From an uncultured Collinsella sp. (GTDB taxonomy: Bacteria; Actinomycetota; Coriobacteriia; Coriobacteriales; Coriobacteriaceae), in NCBI GenBank assembly GCA_900543515.1, contig UQRW01000002.1, positions 1-64,000 of the forward strand: a stretch of DNA of 64,000 nucleotides. Direction: 5' to 3'. The translations under genes were made by a program, and so were the position numbers. This document shows positions 7,580 to 16,878 of the stretch, one piece after another. Positions within the stretch are counted from its first letter, which is position 1. Each line of letters begins with the position of its first letter. The notes below the pieces were generated by a model. The model saw only the letters and a list, made by a program, of their open reading frames with translations, was not told the origin of the DNA and did no database searches.

Positions 7580-9456
7580 GCGTGGCGCAACATATCCGCG
7601 ACCGTGCAGGCCGCTTTCGTTGGATGGGACTCCTCGTGGTGTGGGCGGTCTTTATTGTCATGGCCGCCGTGCTGCTGGTGGAGCGTGCCGGCGTGCAGTA
7701 TAGTGCGGGCCAGCATAAGCTGGGGATGCTTGCCGCCAACGATGCGGTGCCGGCCTCCTCGGCAATCTTTGGCCAAAAGCCCACGTGCCTGGTCATTACC
7801 GATTCCGATCAAGCTGGCGTCGAGGACGTTAAAGACCAGTTCGACCAGATTTTGCTGGACATGAAGATCGCCCATCGCGATGTTGATATTGCCACCGACG
7901 GTGCGGACGCGATCCCATCGCTCACGTCGTTTGATCGCGTGATTGTGCTTATGCCCTCGCTTGACGGACTGGGTACGCATCTGACCGATCTGATGAGTTG
8001 GGTGAGTGCGGGCGGCTCACTTATGCTGGGCATGACGCCAGATAACTCGAACTACCTGCAGGCTATTGCTTCCAAGCTTGGGATCGAATCGGCCGGATAT
8101 GACTATGCGAAAGCCGAAAGTATCGTTCCGAGTGAGGACTTTATGCTGGGCGGGGGAGAGCGCTACGAGCTTTCGGATCCCTTCGATTCTTCGCTCTCGG
8201 TTTCATTGCGCGAAACGGCCCACGTATGGGCAAAGACCGGTGACGCGGGCACGCCGCTCATTTGGTCTAACGATTGCGGCAGTGGTCACACCGTGGTGTG
8301 CAACATTGGCATTTACGACAAGGTCATGCGTGGGTTCTATGCTTCGGCCATAAGCTTGCTGGGTGATGCCACGGCCTATCCGGTCATCAACAGCGCCGTG
8401 TTCTATTTGGACGATTTTCCTAGTCCCGTGCCCTCGGGCGATGGTACTTATATCAAGCGTGACTACGGCCTTTCCATCGCCGACTTTTATGCCAAAGTCT
8501 GGTGGCCTGATCTACAAAAGCTCGCGCAAAAATACGGCATTCGCTATACCGGCGTGATGATCGAAAACTATGAGGACGCGGTCAACCAGACCGAGCCTGC
8601 TCGTCAGGCCGATACCACGCAGTTCCGCTACTTTGGCGGCATGCTGCTGCAGATGGGCGGAGAGCTGGGCTTTCACGGCTACAACCATCAGCCGCTGGCG
8701 CTCTGGGACACCGACTATGGCACGCTGTACGACTACAAGACGTGGGAGAACAAGGAAACGCTTGTCGCATCGCTCAACGAGCTTATCGCCTTTCAGGACG
8801 AGGTGCTGCCCAACGCGCACGGTTCGGTCTACGTGCCGCCGTCGAATATCCTTTCGGCCCGCGCGCGAAAGATTATCGGCACCGATGTTCCGCGCATTAA
8901 GACCATCGCCAGTACGTATTTTGAGGACGGCACCGATCTTCCGTACGTGCAGGAGTTTGGCGTGGCGAGTGATGGCATCGTGGAGCAGCCGCGCATTGTC
9001 TCGGGCGGCATGGTCGGCGATTCCTATATGCGCCTGGCTGCCGTATCCGAGCTCAACATGCACTACGTAAGCACGCACTTTATGCACCCGGACGACCTGC
9101 TCGATCCCGATCGCGGCGCTACGGAGGGCTGGGAGGTCTACAAGGGCGGCCTGACCGACTACCTGGACTGGCTTACCAAGTTTGCGCCCGACCTGCGTCG
9201 CCAGACCGGCTCGGAATGCTCGGGCGCCATCCAGCGCTTTTCGTCGGTGACGGTGGGCATGGATACCAGCGCGGATGCCTGGACGCTCAGTCTGGGCAAT
9301 TTCCACGACGAGGCGTGGCTCATGTTCCGCGCCAATAATGGCGAGCCAGGTGCGGTGACGGGTGGCGAACTGACGCACCTTACGGGCAATCTGTATCTGC
9401 TCAAGGCAAATGATAAGACCCTGACGATCGAGCGCAAGGAGGGTGGCGACAGATGA
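7576..9456 (+). CDS. pelA: PelA deacetylase-type protein (DUF2194)
   Basis: 626 residues. A signal anchor (about residues 15-37) places the rest outside the membrane. Metal and catalytic motifs of a polysaccharide deacetylase are visible: YLDDFPSP (D279/D280) and FHGYNH (H367 and H371), arranged like the PelA deacetylase. It should de-N-acetylate the exported polymer, giving it positive charge. The separate glycoside-hydrolase domain of Pseudomonas PelA is missing, as in Gram-positive pel clusters. ATG 7576 (SD GGGGAGGAG, ATGA overlap with pelE) is preferred to the TTG at 7552. Confidence 0.8.
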   Translation: MSVAQHIRDRAGRFRWMGLLVVWAVFIVMAAVLLVERAGVQYSAGQHKLGMLAANDAVPASSAIFGQKPTCLVITDSDQAGVEDVKDQFDQILLDMKIAHRDVDIATDGADAIPSLTSFDRVIVLMPSLDGLGTHLTDLMSWVSAGGSLMLGMTPDNSNYLQAIASKLGIESAGYDYAKAESIVPSEDFMLGGGERYELSDPFDSSLSVSLRETAHVWAKTGDAGTPLIWSNDCGSGHTVVCNIGIYDKVMRGFYASAISLLGDATAYPVINSAVFYLDDFPSPVPSGDGTYIKRDYGLSIADFYAKVWWPDLQKLAQKYGIRYTGVMIENYEDAVNQTEPARQADTTQFRYFGGMLLQMGGELGFHGYNHQPLALWDTDYGTLYDYKTWENKETLVASLNELIAFQDEVLPNAHGSVYVPPSNILSARARKIIGTDVPRIKTIASTYFEDGTDLPYVQEFGVASDGIVEQPRIVSGGMVGDSYMRLAAVSELNMHYVSTHFMHPDDLLDPDRGATEGWEVYKGGLTDYLDWLTKFAPDLRRQTGSECSGAIQRFSSVTVGMDTSADAWTLSLGNFHDEAWLMFRANNGEPGAVTGGELTHLTGNLYLLKANDKTLTIERKEGGDR

Positions 9457-10880
9457 GAATCTGCTTGGTACTCGAGGGTTGCTACCCCTATGTGCACGGC
9501 GGCGTATCTACCTGGATGCATGGCTATATCCAGGCCATGCCCGAGCACGAGTTCGTGCTGTGGGTGATTGGCGCGCATGCTGCCGACCGCGGCAAATTTG
9601 TCTACGAGCTGCCCAGCAACGTGGTCGAGGTGCACGAGGTGTTCCTGGACGATGCCCTGCGGCTTTCGGGCGAGCAGCACGAAGCCAGTTTTAACGACCG
9701 TGAGCGCGAGGCACTACGCCGCCTGGTGTCGCTCTCCAATCCGGATTGGGACGTGCTGTTCGACATTTTCCAGCGCCGTCGCGTGCATCCGCTCTCGTTT
9801 TTGCAGAGCCGCACGTTTATGGACATCTTCCGCGACGTGTGCCTGGCCGAGTATCCCTACACGCCCTTTGCCGATGCATTCCACACCATGCGCTCCATGT
9901 TGCTACCCGTGCTCTACCTGTTGGGCAGCGAGGTGCCGGTGGCCGATGTGTACCATGCCATCTCGACCGGCTACGGTGGCCTGCTCGCCTGCCTGGGCTC
10001 AAGCGTTTCCCATGCGCCGGTGCTGCTGACCGAGCATGGCATCTATACCCGCGAGCGCGAGGAAGAGATCATTCGCGCCGACTGGGTGGTGCCGTCGTTT
10101 ATGGACCGCTGGATTCGCTTTTTCTATCTGCTTTCGGAGGAGATCTACCGCCGCGCCTTCCGCGTGACGAGTTTGTTCCATAACGCCCGCAAGACGCAGA
10201 TTGATATGGGCTGTGATGCGGACAAATGCCTGGTCATCCCCAACGGCATCCAGTTCGATCGCTTTAAGGATATTCCCTTAAAGACCGATGACGGCTGGGT
10301 GGACATTGGCGCGGTGGTGCGCCTGGCGCCCATCAAGGATGTCAAGACCATGATTTATGCCTTCTTTGAGCTGCACGAGCGCCTGCCCAAGGTGCGCCTG
10401 TACATCATGGGCGGCGTGGACGACGAGGAGTACGGCGCCGAGTGCCACGCGCTGGTCGAAACCCTGGGCGTGCGCGACCTGATCTTTACCGGCCGCGTCA
10501 ACGTGGTCGAGTACATGGAAAAGCTCGACTTTACCATTTTGACGAGCATCTCTGAGGGCCAGCCGCTCAGCGTGCTGGAGTCGCTTGCAGCGCGCCGTCC
10601 CTGCGTGACGACCGAGGTGGGCTGCTGTCGCGAGCTTCTCGAAGGCGCCACGGGCGACGACTTTGGCGTGGCGGGTTTTGTGACGCCGCCTATGTATCGC
10701 AAGGGCTTGGCCGATGCCATGGAACGCATGTGCACAAGCCGCGCTCGTCGCATTGAAATGGGGGAGCGCGGCCAGCGTCGCGTTGCCACGTACTTCTTGC
10801 ACGAGCAGATGCTCGCCAACTATCGCGCGCTGTACGACGAGACGGCGCAAGCGTTTAACCTGCCCAGAGAGGGGGAGTAG
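9453..10880 (+). CDS. pelF: PelF family glycosyltransferase (GT4)
   Basis: 475 residues, the usual PelF length. It opens with MRICLVLEGCYPYVHGGVS, the PelF signature, and has the GT-B retaining motif EX7E at E368-E376 (SEGQPLSVLESLA). PelF is the cytosolic polymerase that uses UDP-GlcNAc/GalNAc-type donors to build Pel. The start overlaps the pelA stop (ATGA), implying coupled translation. Identification is strong. Confidence 0.92.
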   Translation: MRICLVLEGCYPYVHGGVSTWMHGYIQAMPEHEFVLWVIGAHAADRGKFVYELPSNVVEVHEVFLDDALRLSGEQHEASFNDREREALRRLVSLSNPDWDVLFDIFQRRRVHPLSFLQSRTFMDIFRDVCLAEYPYTPFADAFHTMRSMLLPVLYLLGSEVPVADVYHAISTGYGGLLACLGSSVSHAPVLLTEHGIYTREREEEIIRADWVVPSFMDRWIRFFYLLSEEIYRRAFRVTSLFHNARKTQIDMGCDADKCLVIPNGIQFDRFKDIPLKTDDGWVDIGAVVRLAPIKDVKTMIYAFFELHERLPKVRLYIMGGVDDEEYGAECHALVETLGVRDLIFTGRVNVVEYMEKLDFTILTSISEGQPLSVLESLAARRPCVTTEVGCCRELLEGATGDDFGVAGFVTPPMYRKGLADAMERMCTSRARRIEMGERGQRRVATYFLHEQMLANYRALYDETAQAFNLPREGE

Positions 10881-10883
10881 CCG

Positions 10884-12428
10884 GTGGCCGGAATTGGTTT
10901 TGAGCTCAAGCGTCTGTTTAGGCGCAAGGGCCTGTTTGCCACGATGCGCGCTTACGGCTACGCCGGCATCGTATGCACGGGCCCCATGCTGCTGGGTGTG
11001 CTGCTGCAGGTGGGTATCTTGGTACTGTGCGGTCTGTGGGGTGTGGGCCGTGCCAACCAGGATCTGCTGGTGTGCATGGTGACCTACACACTGCTGGCCT
11101 CGCTTTTGCTCACGAGTTTTTTCTCCATGCCGGTCACGCGCTTTTTGGCTGATATGTTGTTTGCCGAGCGCGAGGATGAGATCCTGCCTTCGTTTTGGGG
11201 CTCCAACGCCATCATGCTCGTTGCGGGCACGGTGCTCTACGGCGTCTTTTTGCTGTTCTCGGGCGCTACGCTGCTGCAGGGGCTGCTGTGCCTGTGGCTG
11301 TTCAACATTATGATCGTCAACTGGAACGGCATGAGTTACCTCACGGCCATCAAGGATTACCGCGGCATCCTGTGCAGCTTTGCGGCCGCCATTGGCGTGA
11401 CGTGCCTGTGCGCCCTGGCCGCGCTGGCGCTGGGACTGCCGCCGGTCGAGGGCCTGTTGGCGTCAATTGCCCTGGGCTACGGCGTCATGCTCGTCTGGGA
11501 CGTGGTACTGCTGTACCGGTATTTTCCGCAGAGTGACCGCAGTCCCTGGCCCTTTTTGCAGTGGCTCGATCAGTTTATGCCGCTGGCGCTCACGGGCCTG
11601 TTAACCAATCTGGGACTCTTTGCGCACCTGGTGATTATTTGGGCTGGTCCCATTGGCGTTCAGGTCAAGGGCTTGTTTTATGGTGCGCCCTACTACGATG
11701 TGCCGGCGCTGATCGCGTTTTTGACGATCCTGGTCACGACCGTCAACTTTGTGGTCTCGGTCGAGGTCAACTTCTATCCACGCTACCGCGACTACTACAG
11801 TCTGTTCAACGACGGCGGCGTGGTGGGCGACATCGTGGTGGCAGAGGAGGGGATGCTCTCCACGCTCAACAGCGAACTGCGCTTTTGCGCGCTCAAACAG
11901 TTGTTTGTGACCGCGGCGGTCATCTCGCTCGAGACCACGGTGCTGTCGGCCTTACCGTTGGGCTTTAACAACCTTATGCACGGGTATTTTCGCACGCTGT
12001 GCGTGGGCTATGGCCTGTATGCCGTGGGCAATACGGTGATGCTCATCCTGCTGTACTTTACCGACTACAAGGGGGCCGTGATGGCATCGGGGCTGTTTGC
12101 CGGTGTGGCCGGGCTGGCGACTGCCGTGTCGTTGCTTTTGCCGCAGCAGTTTTACGGCTTTGGCTTTTTGTTGGGTGCAGCGGTGTTTTTTATCGTGGCG
12201 CTTCTGCGGCTCGATACCTATACCGCCAACTTGCCGTATCGTATCCTGAGCCAGCAGCCCATTGTGGCGACCGACAAAACGGGTCGCTTTACACAGCTGG
12301 GCCGCTTGCTCGACCGTGCCGAGCAGCGCTATGAGGAAGGTCGCCATAAGGGTGAGCCATATGGCGCGTTTGAGCGCGCAGTAGTTCACGTGTATCGCAA
12401 GCATTGGGGAGGTTCTGATGACCGATAG
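10884..12428 (+). CDS. pelG: PelG family membrane exporter (Wzx-like)
   Basis: 514 residues with about 12 or more membrane helices and the characteristic PelG N-terminus MAGIGFELKRLFRRKGLF. PelG belongs to the MOP flippase superfamily and moves the growing Pel chain across the membrane with PelD and PelE. GTG start at 10884 lies 3 nt after the pelF stop, with SD GAGAGGGGGAG inside the end of pelF. The end overlaps the next gene by 11 nt. Confidence 0.9.
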   Translation: MAGIGFELKRLFRRKGLFATMRAYGYAGIVCTGPMLLGVLLQVGILVLCGLWGVGRANQDLLVCMVTYTLLASLLLTSFFSMPVTRFLADMLFAEREDEILPSFWGSNAIMLVAGTVLYGVFLLFSGATLLQGLLCLWLFNIMIVNWNGMSYLTAIKDYRGILCSFAAAIGVTCLCALAALALGLPPVEGLLASIALGYGVMLVWDVVLLYRYFPQSDRSPWPFLQWLDQFMPLALTGLLTNLGLFAHLVIIWAGPIGVQVKGLFYGAPYYDVPALIAFLTILVTTVNFVVSVEVNFYPRYRDYYSLFNDGGVVGDIVVAEEGMLSTLNSELRFCALKQLFVTAAVISLETTVLSALPLGFNNLMHGYFRTLCVGYGLYAVGNTVMLILLYFTDYKGAVMASGLFAGVAGLATAVSLLLPQQFYGFGFLLGAAVFFIVALLRLDTYTANLPYRILSQQPIVATDKTGRFTQLGRLLDRAEQRYEEGRHKGEPYGAFERAVVHVYRKHWGGSDDR

Positions 12429-14187
12429 GATGATGTCTCGCCGTCGCCTGCTTGAGGCGGCTGCCGGTGCGCTGTTGCTTTCGGGCTGCTCGGTGCAGGA
12501 AGACTCCTCGACCAAAAAGGTCAAAAAGCAGGACAAGATTAAAAAGACCGAGGCCTCCGACCAGTCCAAGCACCTGCGCGACAAGGACGAGCTCTACGAG
12601 GTCTACGACGACTCGGGCATTGTGACCATGTACCTGACGGTCTCACGCGGCAACAGCTCCGAGAACACCGACCACAGCTGGGCCGAGATCAACACGTACT
12701 CGGTGTATGACTATGCCGACATGGGCGTGACGCGCTATCAGGTTGTGGGCCTGCTGCAGCCGGGCGACGAAGACGGCCCGGTGGCCGGCGAGGTTGGCTA
12801 TGGCGAGGAAGCGCCCAATGCTACCGTGCAGGTGCGCGGTCAGACATCAAGCATGAACTCGCAGAAGAATTACAAGGTGGAGCTCAAAAAGGGCAAGGGT
12901 ACCTGGCGCCAACAGCGCGCGATTGCGCTCAACAAGCACATGGGCGAGGGTATGCGTTTTCGCAACAAGATGGCCTACGACCTTATCCGCGGGATTCCCC
13001 AGATGATGGGCCTGCGCACGCAGTTTGTGCATCTGTGGGTGTGCGACCAGACCGAAAAGTCCAACGACACCTTTGAGGACTACGGCCTGTTTACGCAGGT
13101 GGAGCAGCTCAACAAGACGGCGCTTAAGGCACATGGCCTGGATAAGAGCGGGCACCTGTACAAGGTGAACAGCTTTGATTTCCATCGCTACGAGGACACC
13201 ATTAAGCTTGCCGATGATCCCGACTACAACCAGGCAAACTTTGAGGGCATGCTCGAGATTAAGGGCGATTCGGACCACACCAAGCTCATCGAGATGCTCG
13301 ATGCGCTCAACGATGAATCGCAAAAGATCGATGATGTGCTCGATACCTACTTTGATACCGAGAATCTGGTCTATTGGCTGGCGTTTCAGATCCTGACGGG
13401 CAACTGCGATACGCAGAACCGTAACTGCTATCTGTACAGCCCTCTCAACTCAAATACCTGGTACTTTCTGGATTGGGATAACGACGGCATGCTGCGTAAG
13501 CTGGAGCTTTCTCTTACCGGGTTTTCGGACTACGCGAGCTGGGAGCGCGGCGTGAGCAACTACTGGGGCAATGTGCTGTTTAACCGTGCGTTGCGCAGCA
13601 AGTCGTTCCGCAGCGAACTCGACCGTGCCGTCAAGGACCTGCGCTCCTATCTGACCGAGGAGCGCCTGACCAAGATGATCAAGCACTATCGCGAGGTGAC
13701 TGAATCCCTGGTCTTTGCTTCGCCCGATATCGACAATCTGCCTGTCACCAAGGACCAATACGAGCAGATCGCCGCGGCGATTCCCTCCGAGATCGAGGAG
13801 AACTATAAGAGCTTTCACGAGAGCTATAAAAAGCCCATGCCGTTCTACATTGGCGTGCCGCAGATCGATAACGGTAAGCTGCGCATTAACTGGGACGCGT
13901 CGTACGACTTTAAGGCGCGCGACATTCGCTATACCGTGGAGCTGGCGCGTGATTATGCCATAAGCGACGTGCTTTTTAAGGCCGAGGACGTGCTGCTTCC
14001 CGAGGTGACCTGCGATGCGCCCGATGCCGGACAGTACTTTGTGCGCGTGCGCGCCACCAACTCCGACGGCTATACTCAGGATGCGTTCGATTACTACGTG
14101 ACCGACGACGGCAAGCAATACGGCATGAAGTGTTTTTACGTGCAGGACGGCGGTAAGGTCGTGGAGGACACGTATGAGGAGGGCTAG
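12418..14187 (+). CDS. CotH-kinase family lipoprotein
   Basis: 589 residues. The N-terminus has RRR followed by a hydrophobic run and the lipobox LLLSGC, so it is probably a lipoprotein anchored outside the membrane; the arginines could also suit Tat export. The middle matches the spore-coat CotH kinase family: SQKNYKVELKKGKG, FRNKMAYDLI, and YFLDWDNDG with D352, D354 and D356. CotH enzymes are secreted protein kinases. The last ~100 residues resemble a fibronectin type III-like module. It starts inside the end of pelG, so it belongs to the pel transcript. The substrate is unknown. Confidence 0.8.
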   Translation: MTDRMMSRRRLLEAAAGALLLSGCSVQEDSSTKKVKKQDKIKKTEASDQSKHLRDKDELYEVYDDSGIVTMYLTVSRGNSSENTDHSWAEINTYSVYDYADMGVTRYQVVGLLQPGDEDGPVAGEVGYGEEAPNATVQVRGQTSSMNSQKNYKVELKKGKGTWRQQRAIALNKHMGEGMRFRNKMAYDLIRGIPQMMGLRTQFVHLWVCDQTEKSNDTFEDYGLFTQVEQLNKTALKAHGLDKSGHLYKVNSFDFHRYEDTIKLADDPDYNQANFEGMLEIKGDSDHTKLIEMLDALNDESQKIDDVLDTYFDTENLVYWLAFQILTGNCDTQNRNCYLYSPLNSNTWYFLDWDNDGMLRKLELSLTGFSDYASWERGVSNYWGNVLFNRALRSKSFRSELDRAVKDLRSYLTEERLTKMIKHYREVTESLVFASPDIDNLPVTKDQYEQIAAAIPSEIEENYKSFHESYKKPMPFYIGVPQIDNGKLRINWDASYDFKARDIRYTVELARDYAISDVLFKAEDVLLPEVTCDAPDAGQYFVRVRATNSDGYTQDAFDYYVTDDGKQYGMKCFYVQDGGKVVEDTYEEG

Positions 14188-14965
14188 CGCGCTGCTTGAG
14201 CGCTTGGCGGCCCCACCTGCGCGTGCCACGCAGGAGCGTTACCGCCACGAGCTCAAATATCTCATTAACGAGGGCGAGCATGCCGCGCTTGCCTGTCGCA
14301 TGGCGCCGGTGTTTAAGCTGGATAAGCATGCGCGGGCGGGCGGTTACACCATTCGCAGCCTGTACTTTGACGACTACTGCAACTCGGCCTATGAGGAAAA
14401 AGACGCCGGTATTCTCATGCGCAAAAAGTATCGCGTGCGCATCTATAACGGCAGCGACAAGGTGATTAAGCTCGAGCGCAAAAAGAAGTACGGCAGCTGG
14501 ATCTACAAGGAGGACGCGCCGCTCACGCGCGGCGAGTTTGAGCAGATTCTGGCTGGCGACTACGACTTTTTGCTGAGGAGCCCTCACCAACTCTGCCGCG
14601 AGTTCTACATCGAGTGCATCTGCAACATGATGCGCCCGCGGACCATCGTGGATTACGAGCGCGAACCGTGGGTGATGGACGAGGGTACCGTGCGCATTAC
14701 GTTTGACATGAACGTGCGCGCCGCGGTGGGAAGCTTCGATATCTTTAACACGACGCTGCCCGCGCTGCCCGTGCTGGAGCCCGGCAAGCTGGTGATGGAG
14801 GTCAAGTTTACGGAGTTTTGCCCGCAGCTGGTGCGCGATATGGTGCCTCCGGGCGCGGCCGAGCTCACGGCGGTCTCCAAGTACTGCCTGTGTTACGAAA
14901 AGACCGCTTACCTGCGCGGATTTAATTACTGGGAATCGGATTTTGAGAACCGAGGGGATATTTAG
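14174..14965 (+). CDS. VTC-domain (polyphosphate polymerase-like) protein
   Basis: 263 residues. The VTC tunnel-fold motifs are all visible: YRHELKYLI, TIRSLYFDDY, KKYRVRIYNGS, KLERKKKYG and MEVKFTEF, giving the basic pocket and acidic metal ligand. Eukaryotic VTC4 makes polyphosphate from ATP; bacterial members often sit beside CotH and DUF4956 genes, as here. It has no signal sequence, so it is cytosolic. The start overlaps the CotH gene by 14 nt. Family is firm; the product made here is unproven. Confidence 0.85.
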   Translation: MRRASALLERLAAPPARATQERYRHELKYLINEGEHAALACRMAPVFKLDKHARAGGYTIRSLYFDDYCNSAYEEKDAGILMRKKYRVRIYNGSDKVIKLERKKKYGSWIYKEDAPLTRGEFEQILAGDYDFLLRSPHQLCREFYIECICNMMRPRTIVDYEREPWVMDEGTVRITFDMNVRAAVGSFDIFNTTLPALPVLEPGKLVMEVKFTEFCPQLVRDMVPPGAAELTAVSKYCLCYEKTAYLRGFNYWESDFENRGDI

Positions 14966-14967
14966 TC

Positions 14968-15633
14968 ATGAGCACCAGGGACTTTTTTAAGAACTCCGTA
15001 CTGGAGGCGTTTGGTCAGGTCGACCCTGCCAAGATCGGACTGTCGCTGCTCGTGGCGCTGGTCATGGGCATTTTGATCTACCACGTGTACAAGCGTTTCT
15101 TTACGGGCGTGGTGTACTCGCGCAGCTTTGCCGTGACGCTCGTGGGCATGTGCGTGCTTACCTGCATGGTGACGCTCGCTATCTCGACCAACGTGGTCAT
15201 CTCGCTCGGTATGGTGGGCGCTTTGTCGATCGTGCGTTACCGTACGGCGGTCAAGGACCCGCTCGACCTGTTGTATCTGTTCTGGGCCATTACCACGGGC
15301 ATTACAGCGGGCGCCGGCATGTACGCACTCGTGGGGCTTACGGCAGTGGTGATTGTGGTGATGATTGCCGGCTTTGCGAGCCACCAGGACAAGGCGCGCG
15401 TGTACATGATTGTCATTCACTACACGGGCCAGACCACCGGCGACGACATTGTGCGCGCATTTGGGCGCACCAAGTTCACCGTCAAGTCCAAGACCATGCG
15501 CGGCGACAAAGTCGAGATGGCCGTCGAGGTGTTCTCGGACGGTGTGGACATGCCCTATGCCGACGCCATCCGCGCGCTCGACGGCGTTGAGGACCTGACG
15601 CTCATCCAGTACAACGGCGAATATCACGGCTAA
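14968..15633 (+). CDS. DUF4956 membrane protein
   Basis: 221 residues with about four membrane helices in the first ~130 residues (including FAVTLVGMCVLTCMVTLAIS and VGALSIVRYRTAVKDPLDL) and a ~90-residue cytosolic C-terminal domain. The motif SIVRYRTAVKDP is typical of DUF4956. The family is repeatedly found next to VTC-domain genes; its role is unknown. It follows the VTC gene by 2 nt and ends the pel operon. Confidence 0.82.
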   Translation: MSTRDFFKNSVLEAFGQVDPAKIGLSLLVALVMGILIYHVYKRFFTGVVYSRSFAVTLVGMCVLTCMVTLAISTNVVISLGMVGALSIVRYRTAVKDPLDLLYLFWAITTGITAGAGMYALVGLTAVVIVVMIAGFASHQDKARVYMIVIHYTGQTTGDDIVRAFGRTKFTVKSKTMRGDKVEMAVEVFSDGVDMPYADAIRALDGVEDLTLIQYNGEYHG

Positions 15634-15639
15634 TTTTGT

Positions 15640-15663
15640 TCCGGCGTTTTAACAAACGCCGGA
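15640..15663 (+). terminator. Stem-loop after the pel operon
   Basis: A perfect 10-bp stem (15640-15649 with 15654-15663) with a 4-nt loop begins seven bases after the DUF4956 stop. No T run follows, so it is either a weak or factor-assisted terminator or a 3' end protector. Confidence 0.45.
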
Positions 15664-15684
15664 CCGCCCACACGAGTATCATGG

Positions 15685-15698
15685 TGAAAGCGATTTCA
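15685..15698 (+). promoter_or_regulatory. Operator for the LacI-type sucrose regulator (autoregulation)
   Basis: TGAAAGCGATTTCA is a near-perfect palindrome of the LacI/GalR type with a central CG. It matches the two sites before the PTS gene (16783-16822) and lies just upstream of the regulator's own start, suggesting autoregulation. Confidence 0.6.
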
Positions 15699-15713
15699 AC
15701 GACAGGGGTGCTC

Positions 15714-16694
15714 GTGGTAAAGATGAAGGATGTGGCCGAGCTAGCCGGCGTTTCGAGCGCCGCCGTCTCGCGCTACCTCAACGGTGGATATATCTCGGAG
15801 GACAAGGCCGAGCGCATTAAGCAGGCGATTGAGCTGACCGGATACGTGCGGTCCAGTCAGGCTCGTGCGCTGCGCACCGGCTCCACCAAGCTCATCGGCG
15901 TCATCGTGCCCAAGATTAACTCGGAATCCGTGAGCCGCATTACCGCCGGTATAGGCCAGGTGCTCGGTCGCCGTGGCTACCAGATGCTGCTTGCCAATAC
16001 CGACAATGCGGCCGATCGCGAGCTCGAATACCTCGATTTATTCCAAAACCACCCGGTCGATGGTATTGTGCTGGTGGCGACCATGGTTACCGACGAGCAC
16101 CGTCGGGCGATTGGGTCGTGCCGCGTGCCCATTGTGCTGATCGGCCAGAATGTTGAGGGCGCGGTTTGCGTCTATCACGACGATTACGAGGCTGCCTTTG
16201 AGCTGGGTCATGCGCTTGCGGGTCGTGTGGACGGCAAGATCGCCTACATTGGAGTTACCGAGGATGACCGCGCGGCCGGTTATGACCGCCGTCGCGGTTT
16301 TGAGGCCGGCTTGCACGCCGCGGGCGTGGCGCTTGATCCGAGCCTGATTCGGCAGGGATCCTTTACGCTTGACTCGGGCTATCGCGCTGCGCGCGAGCTG
16401 CTTTCCGTCGCTCCCGATGTTTCGTTTATCGCGTGCGCGACCGACACCATGGCGGCGGGCGCGCTGCGTGCCATCGATGAGGTTCGCGGCATGGGCGAGG
16501 GTATACACCGCGTGAGCGGTTTTGGCGACAACGCGTTTTTGCGCGCGCTGACGGGCGGCATTCCCACCGTGCATTATGGCTACCTGACCAGTGGCGTCGA
16601 GGCGACCAATATGTTGCTCAACACGCTCGATGGCGTGGAGGGGGAGAGCGGTCTAAAGTCGCTCAAGCTCGGCCATCAACTTATGAATGTCTAG
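15714..16694 (+). CDS. scrR: LacI-family transcriptional regulator of the sucrose locus
   Basis: 326 residues. The N-terminal helix-turn-helix KDVAELAGVSSAAVSRYLNG is classical LacI, followed by the hinge and a periplasmic-binding-like sensor domain (DGIVLVATM, IVLIGQNVEG, GFGDNAFLRAL). It likely represses scrA and itself through TGAAAxCGATTxCA operators and responds to sucrose-6-phosphate or a related sugar. Start GTG 15714 has AGGGG about 6 nt upstream; longer in-frame extensions would run through the operator, and ATG 15723 is the alternative. The symbol is inferred from the neighbouring sucrose genes. Confidence 0.8.
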   Translation: MVKMKDVAELAGVSSAAVSRYLNGGYISEDKAERIKQAIELTGYVRSSQARALRTGSTKLIGVIVPKINSESVSRITAGIGQVLGRRGYQMLLANTDNAADRELEYLDLFQNHPVDGIVLVATMVTDEHRRAIGSCRVPIVLIGQNVEGAVCVYHDDYEAAFELGHALAGRVDGKIAYIGVTEDDRAAGYDRRRGFEAGLHAAGVALDPSLIRQGSFTLDSGYRAARELLSVAPDVSFIACATDTMAAGALRAIDEVRGMGEGIHRVSGFGDNAFLRALTGGIPTVHYGYLTSGVEATNMLLNTLDGVEGESGLKSLKLGHQLMNV

Positions 16695-16782
16695 GCTTTG
16701 GGCATGTCTGCCTGCCTTTGAGGCCCCTGTTTTTGCGGTAAAACTACCATTCGCCGGCTTTTTCCTACCGTTCACCCTACTA

Positions 16783-16822
16783 TGAAAACGATTGCAGACA
16801 TATGAAACTGAAAACGATTACA
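16783..16822 (+). promoter_or_regulatory. Two tandem LacI-type operators before scrA
   Basis: TGAAAACGATTGCA (16783-16796) and TGAAAACGATTACA (16809-16822) share the same core, 26 bp start to start. A possible -10 TACTAT (16778-16783) touches the first site, so repressor binding would block the promoter. Confidence 0.65.
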
Positions 16823-16878
16823 GTGTAAGTGTCAAAGGTAGTCGGGTGCGCATGCACCCGTTGGAGGAAAGGGAAGTC

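Noticed and set aside
12418..14187. CotH gene as evidence of sporulation
   Set aside because: CotH-kinase proteins occur widely in non-sporulating bacteria and no other spore-coat gene is present; the context is exopolysaccharide export.
15636..15713. Longer N-terminus for the LacI-type regulator
   Set aside because: The extension would translate through the post-pel stem-loop and the operator, and lacks an SD; GTG 15714 fits the family start.
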